From the NCBI GenBank assembly GCA_019116305.1, contig DXBY01000030.1, forward strand, positions 1 to 34,640: a DNA stretch of 34,640 bases. Direction: 5' to 3'. A program made the translations under genes and the position numbers. The notes beneath the pieces were generated by a model that saw only the letters and a list, made by a program, of their open reading frames with translations, did no database searches and was not told where the DNA came from. This document shows, piece by piece, positions 1 through 6,989 of this stretch. This stretch comes from Candidatus Ruania gallistercoris. Lineage in GTDB: Bacteria > Actinomycetota > Actinomycetes > Actinomycetales > Beutenbergiaceae. How positions within the stretch are numbered: the stretch's first letter is position 1; every line of letters begins with the position of its first letter.

Positions 1-29
1 GGTGTGCCACGAACACCTGCGTGGCCCGC

Positions 30-1241
30 TCAGTTGCCGGTTCGCGCACTGATGCCTCCTCGGGGTGCGGCGGCGAGCGCGCGCCGGCGCGCCGGGTCGG
101 TCAGCCGCATGGTGAACCGGCCCGGGAAGCGGGCCTCGAGCTTGAGCTGCCAGATGATACCGGAGCAGATCAGCTCCTTGATCGCCGCCCCGGGCCGGCC
201 GGCCAGATGAGTGCGTCGCGCCGTGTCGTCCAGGTGGGTCAGCTGCAGCAGACCGGCGCCCCGGCCCAGGCTCACGCACTGGCTGACGAAGGCCAGGCTG
301 AGCCGGTTCGGGTGCTGCCTGGCGATCAGGGCGAGCACGGTCTCGGCGGCCTGCGGACCGGATTGCACCGCGGCCTGGCAGCTCATCCGCACCAGCAGGT
401 CCGAGGGTGCCGCTGCATCCCCGGTGGCCACGATCCGCTCATCGTCCAGACTCACCCAGCTCTCGTCGGTGCGCAGCCGGCCGAGGGCGTCGGTGGACAG
501 GCCGCTGTCCCCGGCCAGGGCCGGAACGCTGAACCCCGCCGTCCAGATGGTCACGGCACTGTCCAGGCGGCGCCCGTCGGCCAGCAGCACAGCGTCCGGC
601 TGCACGGTGTGCACGCGGGAGGTGGGGCCGTCCAGCAGTTGCACACCGAGAGCGGCCAGCCGTCGGGTGGTGGAGCTCCGACCGCGGTCGTGCAGCGTGG
701 CGGCGAGCACCCCGCCGGTGACCAGCCGCACCCGCCGGCCGGTCTCGGCGAGCTCAGCGGCGGTCTCGATCCCGGTCAGCCCGCCACCGACGACGGTCAC
801 CGGCGCGGAGTGGTCCAGCTCGCCCAGGGCGAGCTGCAGCCGCTGGGCCTCCTCCAGCGTGCCGATCGGGTAGGCATGCTCCGCGCCCGGCACCGCGGGT
901 GTGGCACTGCGGCTGCCGACGGCGTAGACCAGGTAGTCGTAGTCGACGCTGTCACCGCCGGCCAGCTCCACCCGGCGAGCCGCGGCATCGATCCGGGTGG
1001 CGGTATCCACCACCACGTGCACCGGATCGGCGAGCACCTCCCTCAGGTCATGGACAGCGGGGTGGGAGCCGCCGACGTACTGGTGCAGTCGGATCCGTTC
1101 CACGAACGTGCGGCGTGGGTTGATCAGGGTGACGGTGACGTCGTTGCGCTGGGTGAGGCGGTTGGCCGCCAGCACCCCGGCGTAGCCGGCGCCGATCACG
1201 ACGGCGTTCCACGTCTGGCTCGGGTTGGTTCGGTTTCGCAT
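30..1241 (-). CDS. NAD(P)/FAD-dependent oxidoreductase, type-II NADH dehydrogenase-like
   Basis: Predicted flavoprotein of about 403 residues with two dinucleotide-binding folds. The first motif, VVIGAGYAG, lies near the N-terminus (FAD). The second, VTVVGGGLTGIE, lies mid-protein (NADH). A late VATGDAA motif is typical of the second FAD contact in this fold. The family moves electrons from NAD(P)H to quinones or other acceptors. I see no clear C-terminal membrane anchor, so membrane association is unproven. The frame is open up to an ATG at 1274, but the ATG at 1241 has a purine-rich AGAAGAGATGAGAG stretch just upstream and places the FAD motif at the usual distance from the N-terminus, so I chose 1241. 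It follows rocD on the same strand with a gap of about 116 nt and could be co-transcribed with it. Family assignment is firm; substrate is not known. Confidence 0.85.
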   Translation of the reverse strand: MRNRTNPSQTWNAVVIGAGYAGVLAANRLTQRNDVTVTLINPRRTFVERIRLHQYVGGSHPAVHDLREVLADPVHVVVDTATRIDAAARRVELAGGDSVDYDYLVYAVGSRSATPAVPGAEHAYPIGTLEEAQRLQLALGELDHSAPVTVVGGGLTGIETAAELAETGRRVRLVTGGVLAATLHDRGRSSTTRRLAALGVQLLDGPTSRVHTVQPDAVLLADGRRLDSAVTIWTAGFSVPALAGDSGLSTDALGRLRTDESWVSLDDERIVATGDAAAPSDLLVRMSCQAAVQSGPQAAETVLALIARQHPNRLSLAFVSQCVSLGRGAGLLQLTHLDDTARRTHLAGRPGAAIKELICSGIIWQLKLEARFPGRFTMRLTDPARRRALAAAPRGGISARTGN

Positions 1242-1357
1242 GGGTTCTCTCATCTCTTCTGGTCGGTCACCCATGGAGACACCGGTTAGCCCGGAAGTGT
1301 GACAGCTCAGCGGGAGGTGCCCGCCGCTCGCCCCGGCGACCTGCGCCGTCGGCGGTT

Positions 1358-2521
1358 CTACTGCACTGCCTCGGCGAGGGCGTCCATCACCTGGTGCAGC
1401 TCGGCCTCGGTGATGGTCAGCGGCGGGGCGAGGCGGAGCGTGTTGCCGTGGGTCTCCTTGGCGATCACACCGCGGGCGGCCATCCGCTCACTGACCTCCC
1501 GGCCGGTGCGGTGGGCCAGGTCCACCCCGAGCCAGAGCCCGAGGCAGCGCACGTCCTGCAGCAGTCCCTCCTCGGCGAGCTCGCCGGCGCGTCCGGCCAG
1601 GATCGGGTGCAGCGTGCGGGCGCGCTCCTGGAACTCATCAGTGGCCAGCAGCTCGGTCACGGCCAGACCCACAGCGCAGGCCAGCGGGTTGCCGCCGAAC
1701 GTGGACCCGTGCGTGCCGGGGGTGAGCACGCCGAGTACGTCGGCACGGCCGACCACCCCGGAGGAGGGCAGGATGCCGCCACCGAGCGCCTTGCCGAGCA
1801 TGGTCAGATCCGCCTCCACCCCGGCCAGGTCCTGGGTGAGCGTGGCGCCGGTGCGGCCCAGTCCGGACTGGATCTCATCGAGCAGCAGCAGCGCGCCGGC
1901 CTCAGTGGTCAGCCGGCGCAGCTCGGGCAGGTAGCCGGCGGCCGGGATGATCACCCCGGACTCGCCCTGCACTGGCTCGACCAGCACGGCCACCGTCGTT
2001 TCGTCGATCGCCTCGGCCACTGCGGCGGGGTCGTCGTAGGGCACTACCCGGAACCCCGGGGCGTAGGGGCCGAAGCCGGTGCGGGCGTCGGGGTCGGTGG
2101 ACATCGAGACGATCGTGGTGGTGCGGCCGTGGAAGGCGCCGTCGGCGACCACGATGGTGGCCTGGTCGGCGGGGACGCCCTTGACCTCGTACCCCCATTT
2201 GCGGGCCGCCTTGATCGCGGTCTCCACCGCTTCGGCGCCGGTGTTCATCGGCAGGAACATCTCGGTGCGGGTGAGCGCGGTGATCGCCTCGGCGAATGGC
2301 TCGAGCAGATCGTGCCCAAGCGCGCGGGAGGTGAGCGTGAGGCGGTCCAGCTGCCGGTGCGCGGCGGCGACGAGGTCCGGGTGCCGGTGGCCGAAGTTCA
2401 GCGCCGAGTAGCCGGCCAGGCAGTCCAGGTAGCGCCGGCCGTCGGTATCGGTGACCCAGCAGCCCTCTGCGGCGGTGATCTCCAGGTCCAGGGGAGCGTA
2501 GTTGGCGGCGAGAGCGGTCAC
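1358..2521 (-). CDS. rocD: Ornithine aminotransferase (class III, PLP-dependent)
   Basis: Predicted ornithine:2-oxo-acid aminotransferase, which converts ornithine to glutamate-5-semialdehyde in arginine/ornithine catabolism in the cytoplasm. The roughly 387-residue length fits the family. Family-typical segments are DCLAGYSALNFGHRHP near the N-terminus, MNTGAEAVETAIKAARKWGY around the PLP phosphate site, GAFHGRT, LLLDEIQSGLGRTG, and MLGKALGGG, whose lysine (about residue 244) should form the PLP Schiff base. The longest frame begins at a GTG at 2528-2530, but that codon overlaps a strong Shine-Dalgarno sequence GGAGG (2530-2534). The next in-frame GTG at 2521 lies 8 nt beyond it and is the likelier start. 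No other arginine-catabolism gene is adjacent. Two inverted repeats upstream (2560-2578 and 2624-2649) may be regulatory. Confidence 0.92.
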   Translation of the reverse strand: MTALAANYAPLDLEITAAEGCWVTDTDGRRYLDCLAGYSALNFGHRHPDLVAAAHRQLDRLTLTSRALGHDLLEPFAEAITALTRTEMFLPMNTGAEAVETAIKAARKWGYEVKGVPADQATIVVADGAFHGRTTTIVSMSTDPDARTGFGPYAPGFRVVPYDDPAAVAEAIDETTVAVLVEPVQGESGVIIPAAGYLPELRRLTTEAGALLLLDEIQSGLGRTGATLTQDLAGVEADLTMLGKALGGGILPSSGVVGRADVLGVLTPGTHGSTFGGNPLACAVGLAVTELLATDEFQERARTLHPILAGRAGELAEEGLLQDVRCLGLWLGVDLAHRTGREVSERMAARGVIAKETHGNTLRLAPPLTITEAELHQVMDALAEAVQ

Positions 2522-2559
2522 TGTGGGCACCTCCGGGTCGAGGATGGGTCGATGCCGCT

Positions 2560-2578
2560 AGTCTCGCATAGTGAGACT
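2560..2578 (-). promoter_or_regulatory. Inverted repeat in the rocD promoter region (candidate operator)
   Basis: AGTCTC, 7-nt spacer, GAGACT: perfect 6-bp arms centred about 48 bp upstream of the chosen rocD start, in the position expected for the core promoter. A repressor or activator operator is plausible. The binding protein is unknown and the arms are short. Confidence 0.4.
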
Positions 2579-2623
2579 CCCGATGGTGGAGGTCTGGCAG
2601 CTGGAGCACGAGGGTGGCCTTAA

Positions 2624-2649
2624 GGTTGCGATTTCGCCGGATCGCAACC
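2624..2649 (-). terminator. 9-bp inverted repeat between the SRPBCC gene and rocD
   Basis: GGTTGCGAT, 8-nt spacer, ATCGCAACC: perfect arms. It begins 6 nt after the stop codon of the SRPBCC gene and about 100 bp before rocD, both read on the minus strand. It could be the terminator of the upstream gene or a distal operator for rocD. There is no T-run after it, which is common for actinobacterial terminators and does not decide the matter. Confidence 0.4.
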
Positions 2650-2655
2650 ATCAGG

Positions 2656-3108
2656 TCACCTTCGTGCGGGTGGACCGGTGCGCAGGTGGAGGTCGAACAG
2701 GCGCAGCGCGCGCCGGGTCATCGTGGCGAGCACCCGGTCGAGGAGCGGCTGGGCGGGGCGCAGCAGTGGGCCCAGGTGCACGTCCTCGGTCCAGTCCACC
2801 CGGCAGGTGCTCGCACCGAGCGGCGTGACGGCGATCCGCGCCTGGCCGAACAGCACCGGACCGGCCTTGGCGAAGGTGACGACGCCGCGGCGATCGCCCG
2901 TCGGCCGGCGGGCAGCGGTGACCAGCATGGTGTCCCGGAAGAAGCCGATCGAGGTGGCCACGATCCGGTCGCCGCGCTGGACCGGCGGTGGCGGCGCCTC
3001 CACCTGGGTGAACGGGATGAGGTGGCGGTGGAACTCCAGCGTGGTGATCGCCGCGAACACGCGCTCGGCATCGGCATCGATCACCCGGGCCGCCCAGCTG
3101 CTGGTCAC
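2656..3108 (-). CDS. SRPBCC (START/polyketide-cyclase fold) family protein
   Basis: Small single-domain protein of about 150 residues. The N-terminal pattern AARVIDADAERVFAAITTLEFHRHLIPF and the later RVDWTEDV strand fit the SRPBCC helix-grip fold, which binds hydrophobic ligands. No ligand or reaction can be named. The open frame extends to a TTG at 3174. A GTG at 3108 gives the usual family N-terminus (strand starting almost at residue 1) and has GGGAG about 9 nt upstream, so I prefer it; the longer 172-residue version is possible. It lies between rocD and the tRNA-Arg gene with no functional link evident. Confidence 0.7.
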   Translation of the reverse strand: MTSSWAARVIDADAERVFAAITTLEFHRHLIPFTQVEAPPPPVQRGDRIVATSIGFFRDTMLVTAARRPTGDRRGVVTFAKAGPVLFGQARIAVTPLGASTCRVDWTEDVHLGPLLRPAQPLLDRVLATMTRRALRLFDLHLRTGPPARR

Positions 3109-3196
3109 CTCAGGAGACTCCCACAGTGGGCGGGTGGCCTGCCAGCTGGCTATGGGTTCTGATGGTTGGGGCAACCAGCGATAGGCTGCACCCCGG

Positions 3197-3269
3197 GCCC
3201 CCGTAGCTCAGGGGATAGAGCAACCGCCTCCTAAGCGGTAGGTCGCGCGTTCGAATCGCGCCGGGGGCG
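3197..3269 (+). tRNA. tRNA-Arg (anticodon CCT)
   Basis: A complete 73-nt cloverleaf can be folded by eye. The acceptor stem pairs GCCCCCG (3197-3203) with CGGGGGC (3262-3268), discriminator G3269. The D-arm is GCTC/GAGC. The anticodon stem ACCGC/GCGGT encloses loop CTCCTAA with anticodon CCT at 3230-3232. The T-arm is GCGCG-TTCGAAT-CGCGC. CCA is not encoded. It reads the AGG codon, which is rare in GC-rich genomes. Confidence 0.97.
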
Positions 3270-3338
3270 CCGAGACCGCCCGGCGCGAGGGTGCTGGCCC
3301 GATGGCGGATTCGCCGGTGCACGGGGCAGTGCTGCCGT

Positions 3339-3344
3339 CATACT
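3339..3344 (+). promoter_or_regulatory. -10-like hexamer for the MDR oxidoreductase gene
   Basis: CATACT lies 6 nt before the GTG at 3351, with no Shine-Dalgarno sequence between. This spacing suggests a leaderless transcript. Confidence 0.4.
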
Positions 3345-3350
3345 GTGCGT

Positions 3351-4337
3351 GTGCGAGCAGCGCTCCGGACCCGGTACGGCGCCCCCGGCGTCATCCACTT
3401 CGACGACGTCCCTGACCCGGAGCCGGGCAGTGGCGAGATCCTGGTGCGGGTGCACGCCGCCACGGTGAACCGAACCGATGGTGCGTATCGGTCGGGGTAT
3501 CCGTGGATCAACCGCCTCGTCTGCGGGTGGCCGCGGCCGCGGGTCACGGTACTGGGCTCGGAGTTCGCCGGTGTGGTCGTCGCGCTGGGGGAGGGGGCCG
3601 GGTCCTTTGCGGTCGGGGACCGGGTGTTCGGGTTCGTCGACGGCCGGCCCGGTGCCCATGCCGAGCTGGTGGCCGTACCCGTGGAGGGGCTGGTCGCCGA
3701 GGTTCCCGAGGGGTGGGAGCTGCGCGATGCGGCTCCGGGAATGGAAGGGGCGCACTACGCCCATGCCTGTCTGCGGGTGGCCGGTGTGGGTGCGGGCGAT
3801 CGGGTGCTCGTGCATGGGGCGACCGGCGGTATCGGCACAGCGCTCGTGCAGCTGCTGCACGCGGAGCGGGCCGAGGTGACGGCGGTGTGCGACCGGCTTC
3901 CCTCGGGCCGCCCGGAGCTACTGAGCGAGCTCGGTGCCGTAGCGGTGGTCGAGCTGCCCGGTGGTGGCGGTGTGCCCACGGTCGACGGCGGATTCGACGT
4001 GGCCATCGACGCGACCGGGCACTTCTCCTTCAGTGCCGCGCGCCGGGTGCTCCGACCTGGCGGCTGTTTCATCTCCTCCGACCTGGGCCGGGGCGGGCAG
4101 AACCTCCTGCTGGCCGCCATTGGACCCCTGGCCCGGGTGCTGGGCCGACGCCATGTGCGATTCCCCTTTCCCCGCGGCAATGCCGCCCTCGCAGCGCACC
4201 TGCGTGGGCTCATGGCGGGCGGCGCCTACCGCCCGGTGGTGGACCGGACGTTCGAGTTCGCGGAACTGCGCGAGGCGTATGCCTATGTCGATACCGGCCG
4301 CAAGGTGGGCAATGTCGTGGTGGTGATGCCGGTGTAG
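3351..4337 (+). CDS. Zinc-independent MDR-family oxidoreductase (quinone reductase-like)
   Basis: Predicted NAD(P)H-dependent medium-chain dehydrogenase/reductase of about 328 residues. The N-terminal GroES-like part carries EILVRVHAATVNRTDG and GSEFAGVVVALGEG. The Rossmann part carries the nucleotide-binding motif VLVHGATGGIGTALVQLL. The catalytic and structural zinc cysteines of alcohol dehydrogenases are absent, which points to the quinone-oxidoreductase/reductase branch. The open frame reaches back to 3291, but the first 20 codons look non-coding. The GTG at 3351 gives the usual start of the fold and sits 6 nt after a -10-like hexamer; GTG 3345 is the alternative. Convergent with the LLM oxidoreductase gene downstream. 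Substrate unknown. Confidence 0.85.
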   Translation: MRAALRTRYGAPGVIHFDDVPDPEPGSGEILVRVHAATVNRTDGAYRSGYPWINRLVCGWPRPRVTVLGSEFAGVVVALGEGAGSFAVGDRVFGFVDGRPGAHAELVAVPVEGLVAEVPEGWELRDAAPGMEGAHYAHACLRVAGVGAGDRVLVHGATGGIGTALVQLLHAERAEVTAVCDRLPSGRPELLSELGAVAVVELPGGGGVPTVDGGFDVAIDATGHFSFSAARRVLRPGGCFISSDLGRGGQNLLLAAIGPLARVLGRRHVRFPFPRGNAALAAHLRGLMAGGAYRPVVDRTFEFAELREAYAYVDTGRKVGNVVVVMPV

Positions 4338-4351
4338 CCGCCAGGGTCCAG

Positions 4352-4370
4352 CCTCAACGGCGAGCTGAGG
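4352..4370. terminator. Possible bidirectional terminator hairpin
   Basis: CCTCA, 9-nt loop, TGAGG, in the 52-nt gap between two convergent genes. The stem is short and there is no T-run, so support is weak. Confidence 0.3.
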
Positions 4371-4389
4371 GCGTCGTTCCTGTCGCCAG

Positions 4390-5205
4390 TCATCGCCCGG
4401 CCAACGTCGCGGCCAGCGCCTCCATCCGGTCCAGGGTGCCCTCCCAGTCCCCGAAGTGCACCGCCACCTGCGCCGCGCCGGCCTCCCGGTAGGCGAGGAC
4501 GGCGCCAGCGATCTGCTCCGGTGTCTGATCGCCGTCCCAGCCGATCCGGAGCGCCGGAACCACGGTGCGATCCCCGGCCAGGCCGGCCAACGCCGTCGAC
4601 CGCTCGGTGAACTCCGCGGGGCTGCTCGGCAAACCCTGCCAGATGTCGCCGTACCGGGCGGCCCGGCGCAGGGCGGCGTCGCTGTTGCCACCGATCATGA
4701 TCGGCGGCTGCCCAGCCGGGACGGGGGCGAACACGCCCTGCTCGTAGCCGAACCGCCGGCCGCGGTAGGGCGCCCCACCGCCGTCGAACAGATGCCGCAG
4801 CAGCGCCAGCACATCATCGGTGACCGCACCCCGGCGAGTGAACTCCGTACCCACAGCCTCGAACTCCGCAGTGCTCCAGCCCACGCCGAGCCCTAGGATC
4901 ATCCGCCCGCCGGAGAGCTCGTGCAGCGTCGCCACCTGCTTGGCCAGCACGAACGGGTTGCGCAGCGGCGCCACCAGCACGGAGGTGCCGAATCGCAGCT
5001 TCTCGGTGACCGCGCTCAGGTGCCCGATCGTCACTAAGGGCTCGTACACGCCACCGAACGTCGGCCCGTACTCGGCCGGCGGCAACACGTGCTCCGGCAG
5101 CCACGCCGTGGTGTACCCCAGGTGTTCGGCAGCGCGCGCCAGGTCCACCAGCGTGCGGGCCGGCATCGCCGGGGACTCGTCGGGCAAGATCACCTGGAGC
5201 TCCAT
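4390..5205 (-). CDS. LLM-class F420-dependent oxidoreductase
   Basis: Luciferase-like monooxygenase-fold protein of about 271 residues. It has TTAWLPEHVLPP near the N-terminus, LRFGTSVLVAPLRNPFVLAKQVATLHELSGGRMILGLGVGWS in mid-protein and PPIMIGGNSDAALRRAARYGDIW in the C-terminal half. This layout is that of actinobacterial F420-dependent members of the LLM family. The actual cofactor (F420 or FMN) and substrate cannot be read from sequence. The frame is open to 5319, but the extra 38 residues are low-complexity; the ATG at 5205 begins the first beta strand (MELQVILP). ATG 5289-type positions further upstream are unlikely, although an ATG at 5238 with AGGA close by is an alternative. Divergent from the alpha/beta hydrolase gene. 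Confidence 0.85.
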   Translation of the reverse strand: MELQVILPDESPAMPARTLVDLARAAEHLGYTTAWLPEHVLPPAEYGPTFGGVYEPLVTIGHLSAVTEKLRFGTSVLVAPLRNPFVLAKQVATLHELSGGRMILGLGVGWSTAEFEAVGTEFTRRGAVTDDVLALLRHLFDGGGAPYRGRRFGYEQGVFAPVPAGQPPIMIGGNSDAALRRAARYGDIWQGLPSSPAEFTERSTALAGLAGDRTVVPALRIGWDGDQTPEQIAGAVLAYREAGAAQVAVHFGDWEGTLDRMEALAATLAGR

Positions 5206-5308
5206 ACCCGGGCCGAACCACGAACCGGCGGGAGACATTCCTGCCGCGCCGCTCGCTGGTCGGGTTGGAGCGCGCAGATATAAGGATGCAGCCGGCGGGG
5301 AGAGCATC

Positions 5309-5314
5309 GATACT
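5309..5314 (+). promoter_or_regulatory. -10-like hexamer for the alpha/beta hydrolase gene
   Basis: GATACT lies 7 nt before the ATG at 5322 with no Shine-Dalgarno sequence between, suggesting leaderless transcription. Confidence 0.45.
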
Positions 5315-5321
5315 CGCACCG

Positions 5322-6164
5322 ATGTCTCCCACCTTCGTTCTCATCCATGGCGCCTTCGCCAACTCCTTCTCCTTCGCTCCGCTGCAGGCCGAGCTGGCAC
5401 TGCACGGCCACCGCTCGCTCGCCGTCGATCTGCCCGGTCACGGCTTCAAAGCCACCTACTCCGCGCACTACCAGGCGCCGCAGGACCTGGAGCAGCTGGC
5501 CGCGATCCCGAGCAGCATCGCCGGCGTCACCCTCGCCGACAACGCCGCCCACGTCATCGAAGTGCTCGAACGCGCCAAGGCGCACGGCCCGGTGATCCTG
5601 GTGGGCCACAGCCGCGGCGGAATCACCATCACCGCTGCCGCCAATGCCCGCCCGGACCTGATCGACCGGATCGTGTACGTCTCCGCCTGGGCTCCGGTGG
5701 ACCTGGACGTCGGCGCCTACCACGCCGAGCCGGAGATGGCCGAGGCCGCGAGCCTCGGCGATGTCCTGGTCGGCAATCCGGCCGAGCTCGGCGCCCTGCG
5801 GTGCAACTTCCGCACCGCCGATCCCGGCGCGCTCGCGAGTTTCAAGCACGCCTTCCTCGCCGACGGGACCGACGCGGAGTTCCTCACCTTCCTGAACACC
5901 TTCCAGCCGGACGAGAACCTGGACCTCGGCGGCCCTGCGGACCGTGCCCACGCCGACGCCTGGGGCACGATCCCGAAGACCTACATCCGGCTCAGCGAGG
6001 ACGCCAGTTGCCCGCCGGCGATGCAGGACCGGATGATCCGCGAGGGCAACGCGCTCACCCCGGACAACCCGTACCAGGTGCACACCCTCACCTCGAGCCA
6101 CCTGCGCTGGCTGGTGCACCCCCGCCCGGCGGCTGAGCTGCTCGCCGCGCTGGCCGAGGCGTGA
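5322..6164 (+). CDS. Alpha/beta hydrolase, methylesterase/hydroxynitrile-lyase-like
   Basis: Predicted cytoplasmic hydrolase of 280 residues. The oxyanion motif VLIHGAF is at residues 6-12. The nucleophile elbow GHSRGG places Ser97. A candidate acid is Asp227 in LSEDAS. The catalytic histidine is His260 in TSSHLRW. The long stretch between the elbow and the acid, and the TYIRLSEDASCPPAMQDRMI arrangement, resemble the esterase/hydroxynitrile-lyase group known from plant methyl-salicylate esterases and bacterial relatives. The real substrate is unknown. Start chosen at ATG 5322 because the fold begins immediately and a -10-like hexamer ends 7 nt upstream; the open frame back to 5265 has no support. 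Confidence 0.85.
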   Translation: MSPTFVLIHGAFANSFSFAPLQAELALHGHRSLAVDLPGHGFKATYSAHYQAPQDLEQLAAIPSSIAGVTLADNAAHVIEVLERAKAHGPVILVGHSRGGITITAAANARPDLIDRIVYVSAWAPVDLDVGAYHAEPEMAEAASLGDVLVGNPAELGALRCNFRTADPGALASFKHAFLADGTDAEFLTFLNTFQPDENLDLGGPADRAHADAWGTIPKTYIRLSEDASCPPAMQDRMIREGNALTPDNPYQVHTLTSSHLRWLVHPRPAAELLAALAEA

Positions 6165-6183
6165 CACAGGAGCTTCCCCGCAC

Positions 6184-6215
6184 GATAGCAGCTGCGCTAT
6201 CAGATTTGCTATCAT
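6184..6215 (+). promoter_or_regulatory. Toxin-antitoxin operator: three half-sites at 12-bp steps overlapping the -10
   Basis: GATAGC (6184-6189), GCTATC (6196-6201) and GCTATC (6208-6213) start exactly 12 bp apart. The first two form an inverted repeat and the last two a direct repeat. The third overlaps a -10 hexamer TATCAT (6210-6215) that ends 6 nt before the antitoxin ATG, so a leaderless transcript is likely. Antitoxin or toxin-antitoxin complex binding here would block the promoter. This is autoregulation inferred from other VapBC/FitAB systems. Confidence 0.7.
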
Positions 6216-6221
6216 GCGGGT

Positions 6222-6497
6222 ATGTCTGACGTCCTGATCCGAAACGTTCCGGCCGAGGACTTGGACCGGATCCGCGGAGCGGCGGCTGCGCAGGGCGTGT
6301 CGCTGCAGCACTACCTCCAGGAGACGGTTCGAGCGCAGGCGAGATTCTTGCGGCGTCGGGACGCCATCGCCCGTACTGAGACCCGGCTGCGGGACAGGCC
6401 GGCGGTCCCCGATGTTGACCGAGAGGCGGTGCTGGACGCGATCGCAGCAGAAGACGCCGGCACGGCCGAGGAGCTTGCTGACCGGATCGCTCCGTGA
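6222..6497 (+). CDS. vapB: FitA/VapB-type antitoxin (ribbon-helix-helix)
   Basis: A 91-residue antitoxin of a type II toxin-antitoxin pair. The N-terminal DVLIRNVPAEDLDRIRGAAAAQGVSLQHYL is characteristic of FitA-like ribbon-helix-helix DNA-binding antitoxins. The charged C-terminal half should wrap the toxin. It precedes a PIN-domain toxin with a 4-nt overlap (GTGA), the classic antitoxin-first order with translational coupling. The operator immediately upstream supports self-regulation. The ATG at 6222 lies 6 nt after the -10 hexamer, with no ribosome-binding site. Assignment to the family is strong; whether the locus affects growth is untested. Confidence 0.88.
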   Translation: MSDVLIRNVPAEDLDRIRGAAAAQGVSLQHYLQETVRAQARFLRRRDAIARTETRLRDRPAVPDVDREAVLDAIAAEDAGTAEELADRIAP

Positions 6498-6916
6498 TCG
6501 TCGATGCCTCAGTGATCATCGATGCAGTCGCCGATTCCGGGCCGCGGGGCGACGCTGCTCGGCAGTCACTGGCTCAGCAGCCGGCCGCGGAGCCGCTGAT
6601 CGCCCCCGGGCACTTCGCCGTCGAGCTGCTCTCCGGACTCCGCGCGGCGGCGAACCGACCAGGGCACCCAGTGACGGATGACGACCTGCCACGCGCTCTG
6701 GCTGACGCGGCAGCCTTCGAGATCGATATCGAGGCCACTCCGTGGAGCGATGTGCACCGCGCCTGGGTGCTGGCGCAGGCGCCGCTGCGCTTTGCCGATG
6801 CGGTCTATGTGGCTGCCGCCGAACGCCACCAGACCGGACTGCTCACGGCAGATGCGCGGATCGAGCGGTCCGGAGCGCCGATCACGTGCGAGGTCATCAC
6901 CGTCCGCCCGCACTGA
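6494..6916 (+). CDS. vapC: VapC-type PIN-domain ribonuclease toxin
   Basis: A 140-residue PIN-domain protein, the usual VapC length. The four acidic residues expected for Mg2+-dependent RNA cleavage are visible: Asp4 in MIVDAS, Glu44 in FAVELL, Asp102 in RFADAVYV and Asp120 in LLTADAR. The active site therefore looks intact. VapC toxins cleave tRNA or rRNA; the target cannot be predicted here. The GTG start at 6494 overlaps the antitoxin stop codon, so expression is coupled to the antitoxin. Confidence 0.9.
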   Translation: MIVDASVIIDAVADSGPRGDAARQSLAQQPAAEPLIAPGHFAVELLSGLRAAANRPGHPVTDDDLPRALADAAAFEIDIEATPWSDVHRAWVLAQAPLRFADAVYVAAAERHQTGLLTADARIERSGAPITCEVITVRPH

Positions 6917-6976
6917 TCGCCGCCCACCCGCGACTCGGCCATCATCCACGGCGACCGCACCGAGCGCGGCCGCCGG

Positions 6977-6982
6977 TAGTGT
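6977..6982 (+). promoter_or_regulatory. -10-like hexamer for the S9 peptidase gene
   Basis: TAGTGT lies 7 nt before the GTG at 6990. No Shine-Dalgarno sequence lies between, so a leaderless transcript is likely. Confidence 0.5.
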
Positions 6983-6989
6983 GCGAGGC

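Noticed and set aside
3110-3322. Minus-strand ORF of 70 codons with a GAIRTRDLPLRRR-like stretch
   Set aside because: It is antisense to the tRNA-Arg gene; this peptide pattern is a well-known artefact of translating tRNA genes.
3351-4337. Zinc-dependent alcohol dehydrogenase
   Set aside because: The fold is MDR, but the catalytic-zinc cysteine/histidine set and the structural-zinc cysteine cluster are absent.
6678-6989. Upstream extension of the S9 peptidase frame through vapC
   Set aside because: The extension overlaps a well-supported toxin gene in another frame and has no domain content; GTG 6990 has a good promoter hexamer.
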